Below, piece by piece: positions 53,785 through 61,646 of a stretch of 64,000 nucleotides of DNA. Positions within the stretch are counted from its first letter, which is position 1. Each line of letters opens with the position of its first letter. The translations under genes and the position numbers were made by a program. The notes below the pieces were generated by a model. That model ran no database searches. It had not been told where the DNA came from and saw only the letters and a list, made by a program, of their open reading frames with translations. Source of the DNA: Streptomyces sp. HUAS ZL42 (lineage in GTDB: Bacteria; Actinomycetota; Actinomycetes; Streptomycetales; Streptomycetaceae); NCBI RefSeq assembly GCF_040782645.1, contig NZ_CP160403.1, forward strand, positions 2,728,001 to 2,792,000, written 5' to 3'.

Positions 53785-53807
53785 CCGCTCAAAGACAGGG
53801 GAAGCAG

Positions 53808-55046
53808 ATGGCACCGCGCAAGGACCTGCAACGACGCAGGGCCACGCTGGAGAGCGAATGGTCCCGCCTCGTGCCGCGTCTGAAGGACGCGGAAGCAACG
53901 CCCGGCAGTGGCGAGGCGCTGCGCCACGAGGTGAGCGCGTCCTGGGCGCGCTCGCTGATCAGTGTGGACCCCGGCCGGGACAGTGCCCCGGTCACCGACG
54001 GGGGCGCGGTGCACCGGCGCTGGACCGGCTCGCCGCTGCGCCGACCGGTGGACGAGCTGGCCGACGAGCTGCGCAGCGTCGCCGACGACGCCGGATTCGT
54101 CACCGCGGTCACCGATGAGTCGGGGACGATCCTGTGGACCTGCGGCGGCCGCACCATGCGCCGGCGGGCCGAGCGGGTCAACTTCGCTCCCGGCGGGCGG
54201 TGGGACGAGCAGGCCATGGGCACCAACGCACTGTCCCTCGCACTGCGCACCGGCCGCCCCAGTACCGTCTTCTCGGCCGAACACCTGGTGACGGCGCTGC
54301 ACGGCTGGGTCTGCTACTGCGCACCGATCCACGCCCCCGACGGCCACGTCCTCGGCGTCCTGGACCTGTCCACCACCTGGGACCGCTCGCATCCGCTGGC
54401 CATGTCCAGCGTGCGCGGCCTGGCGTCCGCCATCGAGGCCAGGCTCCGTACGACCGAACCGCCACTCCGGGCCGGCGGCGGCGCGCCCCAGGTGCGGCTG
54501 AACTGCCTGGGCGGCGAAGAGGCCGTGCGCGAGGGCGTCCCCCTGGCCCTGCGGCCCCGGCAACTGGAGATCCTGACCCTGCTCTCGCTGGAACCGGACG
54601 GCTTCTCGCCGCAGCGGCTGCGTGAGGCCCTGTACGGTGACCGCGCCGTCACCGCCTCCACGTTCAAGGCGGAGATCTCGCATCTGCGCCGGGCCCTCGG
54701 GGGCGGCATCGCCACCCGCCGCTATGCGCTGACCACCCCCGTCTCCTGCGACGCCGCCGAGGTGCTGCGCGCCCTGGAGAACGGCGACACGGAGACCGCC
54801 CTGCGCCTGTACCGCGGTCCCCTGCTCCCCCGGTCCGAGGCACCGGGGATCGAGGAGTGGCGCACCCACCTGGAAGTGGCCGTGCGGGAGGCGGTGCTGG
54901 CCAGCGCCCGCCCGGAGCACGCCCTGCGCTACGGCAAGCAGGCCCCGTACGACGCTCAGGTGCACGAGCACGCGCTGCACCTGCTGGACCTGGACGACGC
55001 ACGCCGGGCCGTCGCGGCCGGCCGGCTGACCACCGCCCTGCGCTGA
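53808..55046 (+). CDS. GAF-sensor transcriptional regulator with winged-helix and BTAD-like output
   Basis: This 412-residue protein's N-terminal two-thirds resembles the sensor of AcoR/DhaR-type activators: WDEQAMGTNALSLALRTGRP, AEHLVTALHGWVCYCAPIHAP and GHVLGVLDLS. It lacks the AAA+ and Fis domains of those proteins. Instead residues about 285-345 form a winged helix (RPRQLEILTLLSLEPDGFS, HLRRAL) as in OmpR/SARP proteins, and the C-terminus (ALRLYRGPLLPRSEAPGIEEWR) looks like a BTAD segment. The ATG at 53808 has AGGGGAAG upstream. It is divergent from the alcohol dehydrogenase and followed by the aldehyde dehydrogenase, so it should sense an alcohol, aldehyde or acetoin-like metabolite and activate these genes; this is inference. 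Confidence 0.83.
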   Translation: MAPRKDLQRRRATLESEWSRLVPRLKDAEATPGSGEALRHEVSASWARSLISVDPGRDSAPVTDGGAVHRRWTGSPLRRPVDELADELRSVADDAGFVTAVTDESGTILWTCGGRTMRRRAERVNFAPGGRWDEQAMGTNALSLALRTGRPSTVFSAEHLVTALHGWVCYCAPIHAPDGHVLGVLDLSTTWDRSHPLAMSSVRGLASAIEARLRTTEPPLRAGGGAPQVRLNCLGGEEAVREGVPLALRPRQLEILTLLSLEPDGFSPQRLREALYGDRAVTASTFKAEISHLRRALGGGIATRRYALTTPVSCDAAEVLRALENGDTETALRLYRGPLLPRSEAPGIEEWRTHLEVAVREAVLASARPEHALRYGKQAPYDAQVHEHALHLLDLDDARRAVAAGRLTTALR

Positions 55047-55166
55047 GCGAGGCGGGCCGTCGGGCGGCGCCAACCTCGCGCCAACCTCCCGGGCCCAGAG
55101 TGAGGCAGACCACGACGGCGTGGGCCGTCGTACCACCGCACTCACCATCCCCCGAGGAGAGCCGCC

Positions 55167-56683
<1,517 letters not shown>

Positions 56684-56684
<1 letters not shown>

Positions 56685-57088
56685 TGGGCGCCCGCACCAG
56701 GCGTGTCGAGCTCACCGACGCCGCCGAGGACCTGGTGCGCCAACTGGCGGCCCGGCACGGTCCGGTGATGTTCCACCAGTCCGGGGGCTGCTGCGACGGC
56801 AGCGCCCCCATGTGCTACCCGCGCGGCGAGTTCCGCGTCGGCGCCGCGGACGTCCTCGTCGGCCGTGTCGCCGGCGACACCCCGTTCTGGATGAGCGCCG
56901 CGCAGTACACGTACTGGCGGCACACCCACCTCACGGTCGACGTCGTCCCCGGGCGGGGCAGCGGCTTCTCCCTCGAAGCCCCGGAAGGAGTGCGGTTCCT
57001 GATCCGCTCGCGGCTGTTCACCGACGACGAGTGGAAGCGCGTCGAGTCGGAGCCGCCGCTGCCGACCGGCGCGGAGGTGAGCGACTGA
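56684..57088 (+). CDS. DUF779 protein linked to aldehyde dehydrogenase
   Basis: This 134-residue soluble protein has the DUF779 signature FHQSGGCCDGSAPMCYPRGEFRVG near residue 30, with the paired cysteines and a third in PMCYP. Further blocks are PFWMSAAQYTYWRHTHLTVDV and GSGFSLEAPEGVRFL. The family nearly always follows acetaldehyde dehydrogenases. Its function is not established; the clustered Cys and His suggest metal binding. Start ATG overlaps the stop of the aldehyde dehydrogenase. A strong terminator follows, ending this operon. Confidence 0.9.
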
Positions 57089-57102
57089 CCCGGCGGGACG
57101 GA

Positions 57103-57141
57103 CGCCCCGGGGCCGGACACCCAGGTGCCGGCCCCGGGGCG
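57103..57141 (+). terminator. Terminator after the aldehyde dehydrogenase operon
   Basis: A perfect 14-bp stem (CGCCCCGGGGCCGG / CCGGCCCCGGGGCG) with an 11-base loop lies 15 bases past the DUF779 stop. Confidence 0.85.
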
Positions 57142-57276
57142 TGCCCGAGCGTCCTCGAAACGTCCTGGAGTTGTCCGGGTGTTGTCACGCTTGGCGGCAG
57201 GCCGTTCCGATGAGTTCTCGAGGGGAGCATGGTCTACCCGTACGGATGGTTCGTTCCACCGACGTGGAGGTACACC

Positions 57277-57471
57277 ATGTGTTCTCACCAGCCTTCGTGC
57301 GGCAGGACCGACGCCCGCGCGCCGCACACGGTCAGCGCCCACCCCGAGCAGGGCTGGAGCCTGCTGTGCGACGGCACGATCGTCTTCGACGACAGTGGTG
57401 AACTGCTGCCCGACGGCAGTGTCGTCGCCCCGCACCGACTGCCGGCCGAGCGGCTGACGATCGCCGCCTGA
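57277..57471 (+). CDS. DUF5999 small protein
   Basis: This 64-residue protein begins MCSHQPSCGRTDARAPHTV and has WSLLCDGTIVFDDSGELLPDG, a pattern of a small Streptomyces family with N-terminal Cys-x2-His-x3-Cys that may bind metal. GTGGAGG precedes the ATG. Function is not known. It converges with the RidA gene six bases away. Confidence 0.85.
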   Translation: MCSHQPSCGRTDARAPHTVSAHPEQGWSLLCDGTIVFDDSGELLPDGSVVAPHRLPAERLTIAA

Positions 57472-57476
57472 AGGGC

Positions 57477-57875
57477 CTAAGGCAGCACCGCGAAGCCGTC
57501 GAGTTCCACCAGCGCCTGTTCGTCCCACAGGCGCACCACCTCGACGACCGCCATCGCCGGGTAGTCGCCCCCCGCCAACCGGCGCCAGATGCGGCCGAGT
57601 TCGCGGGCGTGGGTGCGGTAAGCGGCGACGTCCGTGGCGTAGACCGTGACGCGGGCGAGGTCGGACGGGCTGCCTCCCGCCGCCGTCAGCGCGTCCAGCA
57701 GGTTCGTCAGGGCCCGCTCGAACTGTTCCGGCAGGTGCTCGCCGGTCACCTTGCCGTCGGTGTCGAGGGCCGTCTGGCCCGCCAGGAAGACCAGCCGGGA
57801 GCCGGTGGCGACGACGGCGTGCGAGAAGCCGGTGGGCGGGCAGAGGCCGGGCGGGTTGATGCGCTCCGCGCTCAT
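57477..57875 (-). CDS. RidA-family protein (enamine/imine deaminase)
   Basis: This 132-residue member of the YjgF/RidA family hydrolyses reactive enamines and imines to ketones with ammonia release. The N-terminal INPPGLCPPTGFSHAV and FLAGQTALDTDGKV blocks and the RVTVYATD strand are typical; however the C-terminal GPA(I/V)-type Arg is modified. It overlaps the acyl-CoA dehydrogenase stop (ATGA), placing it in the aryl-CoA operon. After 2-aminobenzoyl-CoA is oxidised and reduced by the flavoenzyme, an enamine or imine intermediate would form, which would suit a RidA partner. Confidence 0.9.
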   Translation of the reverse strand: MSAERINPPGLCPPTGFSHAVVATGSRLVFLAGQTALDTDGKVTGEHLPEQFERALTNLLDALTAAGGSPSDLARVTVYATDVAAYRTHARELGRIWRRLAGGDYPAMAVVEVVRLWDEQALVELDGFAVLP

Positions 57876-59044
57876 GTGACCTCCACGTTCGGGACCTCGA
57901 CGTTCGGGACCTCGACGTTGGGGACCTCCACGTGCGCGTACAACTCCTTGGCGATGATGCCGCGTTGGACCTCGGTCGCCCCCTCGTATACACGGGGCGC
58001 GCGCACCTCGCGATAAAGGTGTTCGAGGGGATGGCCGCGCTGCAGCGCCCGGGCGCCGTGCAGTTGGACGGCCGCGTCGACGACGTACTGCGCGGTCTCC
58101 GTCGCCAGCAGCTTCGCCATCGCGGCCCGCTTCGGGACGTCCGGTGCGCCTTCGTCGTACGCCGTCGCCGCCGCGTACACCATCAGACGGGCCGCCTCGG
58201 TGCGCAGCGCCATCTCGGCGACCTGGTGGGCGACGGTCTGGAGGTCCTTCAGCTTGCCGCCGAAGGCGTCCCGCCCGGCCGTGTGGGCGAGGGTCGCGTC
58301 CAGCGCCACCTGTGCCATGCCGACCGCGAAGGCACCGACGCTGGGGCGGAAGAGATTGAGGGTGCCCATGGCGACCCGGAAGCCGCGGCCGGGCTCGCCG
58401 AGCACGTCGCCCGCGGTGACGGGTACGGCGTCGAAGGCCAGGGCTCCGATGGGGTGCGGGGAGAGCATGTCGAGGGCGGTGCCGGTGAGGCCGGGGCGGT
58501 CGGCGGGGACGAGGAACGCGGTGACGCCCCGGGCGCCGGCTCCGGGGCCCGTACGCGCGAAGACGGTGTAGAAGTCGGCCTCGGGGGCGTTGGAGATCCA
58601 GCGCTTCTCGCCGGTGAGCCGCCAGCCGGACGGGCCGTCCGGGTCGGCCGCCAGCGACAGCGCCGCCGCGTCCGACCCCGCCCCCGGCTCGCTCAGCGCG
58701 AACGCCGCCACCGCCGTGCCGTCCGCCACTCGGGGCAACCAGCGACTGCGCTGTTCGGGGGTGCCGTGGGCGTGGACGGGGTGGGCGCCCAGGCCCTGCA
58801 GGGCGAGCGCGGTCTCCGCCTCCGTGCAGACGTACGCGAGGGACTCCCGCATCAGACAGAGGTCGACGGCTCCGGAGGTGAACAGACGGGACAGCAGCCC
58901 GAGTTGGCCGAGTTCGGCGACGAGGGGGCGGTTGACATGACCCGGTTCGCCCTTGTCCACGAGGGGGCGCAGCCGTTCGGCTGCCAGGGTGCGCAGCTCC
59001 GCACACCAGGCGATTTGTTCCGGTTCGAACGAGAATACGGGCAT
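57872..59044 (-). CDS. Acyl-CoA dehydrogenase
   Basis: This 390-residue FAD enzyme has the family layout: an N-terminal helical domain, a middle beta domain with FALSEPGAGSDAAAL and EKRWISNA, and a C-terminal helical domain ending QLHGARALQRGHPLEHLYREVRAPRVYEGATEVQRGIIAKEL. The GATE-type segment (EGATEVQ) supplies the catalytic Glu. The last 20 residues contain the pentapeptide VEVPN in tandem, encoded by a 15-bp DNA repeat. ATG at 59044 with GAGAGGA. It diverges from the ligase gene; its role would be one of the oxidation steps of the ring-reduced CoA thioester or of its cleavage product. Confidence 0.9.
   Translation of the reverse strand: MPVFSFEPEQIAWCAELRTLAAERLRPLVDKGEPGHVNRPLVAELGQLGLLSRLFTSGAVDLCLMRESLAYVCTEAETALALQGLGAHPVHAHGTPEQRSRWLPRVADGTAVAAFALSEPGAGSDAAALSLAADPDGPSGWRLTGEKRWISNAPEADFYTVFARTGPGAGARGVTAFLVPADRPGLTGTALDMLSPHPIGALAFDAVPVTAGDVLGEPGRGFRVAMGTLNLFRPSVGAFAVGMAQVALDATLAHTAGRDAFGGKLKDLQTVAHQVAEMALRTEAARLMVYAAATAYDEGAPDVPKRAAMAKLLATETAQYVVDAAVQLHGARALQRGHPLEHLYREVRAPRVYEGATEVQRGIIAKELYAHVEVPNVEVPNVEVPNVEVT
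57878..57937. repeat. 15-bp tandem repeat at end of acyl-CoA dehydrogenase
   Basis: Four near-identical 15-bp units (GACCTCSACGTTCGG) lie in a row in the extreme 3' end of the coding region and encode VEVPN repeats. Copy number may vary by slippage. Confidence 0.85.
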
Positions 59045-59177
59045 TGCCGGTCCTCTCTCCGTGGCGTACGGCCACCTCCCTCCCACGATATCGCGCGCCA
59101 TTGACTGTCGTCACCAACGCGATACGCTCCTTGCGCGAGCCCACCCAGACGCCCACCAGGCAAGGGGGCGAACCGCC
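59045..59177. promoter_or_regulatory. Divergent promoter of the aryl-CoA genes
   Basis: TATCGCG (59089-59095) and CGCGATA (59118-59124) form an inverted repeat with 7-bp arms across 22 bases, enclosing TGAC-TGTC-GTCA (59102-59113). This nested arrangement lies between the two starts and is a candidate site for the PaaX-type regulator encoded nearby. Confidence 0.55.
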
Positions 59178-60812
59178 ATGAACGTCTCGGCCCACGTCGA
59201 CACCTTCGCGCGGGACCACCTCCCGCCGCCCGACCAGTGGCCCGACCTCCGCTTCGACCTGCCGGAGCTGCACTACCCCGAACGGCTGAACTGCGCCGCG
59301 GAACTGCTCCACGGCCCTCCCGACGACCGGCCGGTGTTCCGCACACCCACGGCACCCACCTGGACGTACGGCGAGCTGCGCGCCCGCGTCGACCGCATCG
59401 CGCACGTCCTCACCCGCGACCTCGGCGTCGCCCCCGGCAACCGGGTGCTGCTGCGCGGCCCCACCACCCCCCTGCTGGCCGCCTGCTGGCTGGCGGTGCT
59501 GAAGGCGGGCGCGATCGCCGTCACCGTGCTGGCCCAGCAGCGCCCGCACGAGCTGACCACGATGTGCGAGATCGCGCAGGTCCGGCACGCGCTGTGCGAC
59601 ATCCGTGCCGTCGACGACCTCGCCAAGGCGGAGGTGCCGGGGCTGCGCATCACGACGTACGGAGGTGACGGCCCCGAGGACCTCCTGAACCGTCCGGTGC
59701 CGAGCACGCCGTTCACCGCCGTGGACACCGCGGCCGACGACGTGGCGCTGATCGCCTTCACCTCGGGCACCACCGGCCGACCCAAGGGGTGCATGCACTT
59801 CCACCGGGACGTGCTGGCGATCGCCGACACCTTCTCGCGGCACGTGCTCCGGCCGCGCCCGGACGACGTCTTCGCGGGCAGTCCCCCGCTCGGCTTCACC
59901 TTCGGCCTCGGCGGGCTGGTCGTCTTCCCGCTGCGGGCCGGCGCGTGCGCCCTGCTCCTCGAACAGGCCGGCCCCAAGCAGCTGTTGCCCGCGATCGCCG
60001 AGCACCGCGTCTCGGTCCTGTTCACCGCGCCGACCGCCTACCGCGCGATGCTCGACGACCTCGACGCGTACGACAGCTCGTCCCTGCGCCGCTGCGTCTC
60101 CGCGGGAGAGAACCTGCCCGCCGCCACCTGGCACGCCTGGCACGAACGGACCGGGCTGCGGATCATCAACGGCATCGGCGCCACCGAGCTGCTGCACATC
60201 TTCATCTCCGCGGCCGACGAGCGGATCAGGCCCGGGACCACGGGCGTTCCCGTTCCCGGGTGGCAGGCGCGCGTGCAGGACGCGAACGGGGAGCCGGTGC
60301 CCGACGGGGAGCCAGGGCTGCTGGCGGTGCGCGGGCCGGTCGGCTGCCGCTACCTCGCCGATCCACGGCAGCGGCAGTACGTGCACGGCGGCTGGAACCT
60401 CACCGGCGACACCTACGTCCGCGAGGCCGACGGCTACTTCCGGTACGTCGCCCGCGCCGACGACATGATCATCTCGGCCGGGTACAACATCGCCGGTCCG
60501 GAGGTCGAGGAGGCGCTGCTGCGTCATCCGGATGTCGCCGAGGCGGCGGTCGTCGGGCAGCCCGACGAGGCACGCGGGCAGGTGGTCGTGGCGTACGCGG
60601 TCCTCAAAGAGGGCGCGCGGCAGGACGCGGAGGCGCTGCGCGCCTTCGTCAAGGCGGAGCTGGCTCCGTACAAGTGCCCGCGCGAGATCGTCTTCCTGGA
60701 CGCGCTGCCGCGCACGGCGACCGGGAAGCTCCAGCGGTTCAAACTGCGCACCGAAGGCGCACAGCCGACGACACCGATGGTGACCAGCACCGATGCCGAA
60801 GACCTAAGATGA
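59178..60812 (+). CDS. Aryl-CoA ligase, benzoate/2-aminobenzoate type
   Basis: This 544-residue AMP-forming ligase has the adenylation P-loop FTSGTTGRPKGCMHFHRD and later motifs GIGATELLHIF, GDTYVREADGYF, DDMIISAGYNIAGPEVEEAL and the catalytic lysine in RTATGKLQRF. The CMHFHRD form and the TELLHIF segment resemble benzoate-CoA and 2-aminobenzoate-CoA ligases. ATG at 59178 (AAGGGGG upstream). Stop overlaps the PaaX-type gene. With the fused flavoenzyme nearby, anthranilate is the best substrate candidate, salicylate the second. Confidence 0.87.
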   Translation: MNVSAHVDTFARDHLPPPDQWPDLRFDLPELHYPERLNCAAELLHGPPDDRPVFRTPTAPTWTYGELRARVDRIAHVLTRDLGVAPGNRVLLRGPTTPLLAACWLAVLKAGAIAVTVLAQQRPHELTTMCEIAQVRHALCDIRAVDDLAKAEVPGLRITTYGGDGPEDLLNRPVPSTPFTAVDTAADDVALIAFTSGTTGRPKGCMHFHRDVLAIADTFSRHVLRPRPDDVFAGSPPLGFTFGLGGLVVFPLRAGACALLLEQAGPKQLLPAIAEHRVSVLFTAPTAYRAMLDDLDAYDSSSLRRCVSAGENLPAATWHAWHERTGLRIINGIGATELLHIFISAADERIRPGTTGVPVPGWQARVQDANGEPVPDGEPGLLAVRGPVGCRYLADPRQRQYVHGGWNLTGDTYVREADGYFRYVARADDMIISAGYNIAGPEVEEALLRHPDVAEAAVVGQPDEARGQVVVAYAVLKEGARQDAEALRAFVKAELAPYKCPREIVFLDALPRTATGKLQRFKLRTEGAQPTTPMVTSTDAEDLR

Positions 60813-61621
60813 TCAACGTGTCCGACCAGCATGCTCCACGGTCTTTGATCGTCACGCTCTACGGCGCGTACGGCCGCTTCATGCCCGGCGCCGTGCCCGT
60901 CGCCGAGCTGATCCGGCTGCTCGCCGCGGTCGGCGTGGACGCGCCCTCCGTACGCTCCTCGGTGTCCCGGCTGAAGCGGCGAGGGCTCCTCGTGCCGGCC
61001 CGTACGGCGCAGGGCGCGGCCGGTTACGAACTGTCGCCGGACGCCCGCCAGCTGCTCGACGACGGCGACCGGCGCATCTACGCCACGGCGCCGCCGCGGG
61101 ACGAGGGCTGGGTGCTGGCGGTGTTCTCGGTGCCGGAGTCGGAGCGGCAGAAGCGGCATGTGCTGCGGTCGCGGCTGGCCGGCCTCGGCTTCGGCACGGC
61201 GGCGCCCGGCGTGTGGATCGCCCCGGCACGCCTGTACGAGGAGACGCGGCACACCCTGCAGCGGCTGCGGCTCGATCCGTACGTCGACTTCTTCCGCGGC
61301 GAGCACCTCGGCTTCGCACCGACCGTCGAGACCGTCGCCCGCTGGTGGGACCTGGCGGCGATCGCCAAGGAGCACGAGGCCTTCCTCGACCGCCACGCGC
61401 GCGTGCTGCACGACTGGGAGCAGCGGGCGGACACCCCGCCCGAGGAGGCGTACCACGACTACCTCCTCGCCCTGGACTCCTGGCGCCACCTGCCCTACAC
61501 CGACCCCGGCCTGCCCGTCGGCCTGCTCCCCTCGGACTGGCCGGGCATGCGCTCGGCGGCGGTGTTCCAGGGCCTGCACGAGCGGCTCAGGGACGCGGGC
61601 GCCGAGTTCGCCGGGGTGTGA
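60809..61621 (+). CDS. PaaX-family transcriptional regulator
   Basis: This 270-residue regulator resembles PaaX, the phenylacetyl-CoA-responsive repressor. A winged helix at about 10-75 (LIVTLYGAYGRFM, SVRSSVSRLKRRGLL) is followed by the PaaX middle domain (WVLAVFSVPESERQKRHVLRSRLAGLGFG, GVWIAP) and the C-terminal helical part (ALDSWRHLPYTDPGLP). ATG overlaps the ligase stop. It likely responds to the aryl-CoA product of the ligase and controls this cluster. Confidence 0.92.
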   Translation: MINVSDQHAPRSLIVTLYGAYGRFMPGAVPVAELIRLLAAVGVDAPSVRSSVSRLKRRGLLVPARTAQGAAGYELSPDARQLLDDGDRRIYATAPPRDEGWVLAVFSVPESERQKRHVLRSRLAGLGFGTAAPGVWIAPARLYEETRHTLQRLRLDPYVDFFRGEHLGFAPTVETVARWWDLAAIAKEHEAFLDRHARVLHDWEQRADTPPEEAYHDYLLALDSWRHLPYTDPGLPVGLLPSDWPGMRSAAVFQGLHERLRDAGAEFAGV

Positions 61622-61646
61622 CCGTTTCCGGGGAGCACGACGAGGG

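Larger units (their letters stand above)
53589..53807. promoter_or_regulatory. Divergent ADH / GAF-regulator promoter region
   Basis: This region of 219 bases contains two copies of the CCTGYCCG-type palindrome (53710-53727 and 53732-53749) and a further palindrome GGACAA-TGG-TTGTCC at 53770-53784, 24 bases before the GAF-regulator start codon. The last has the same GGACA/TGTCC half-sites in reverse order. Confidence 0.65.
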
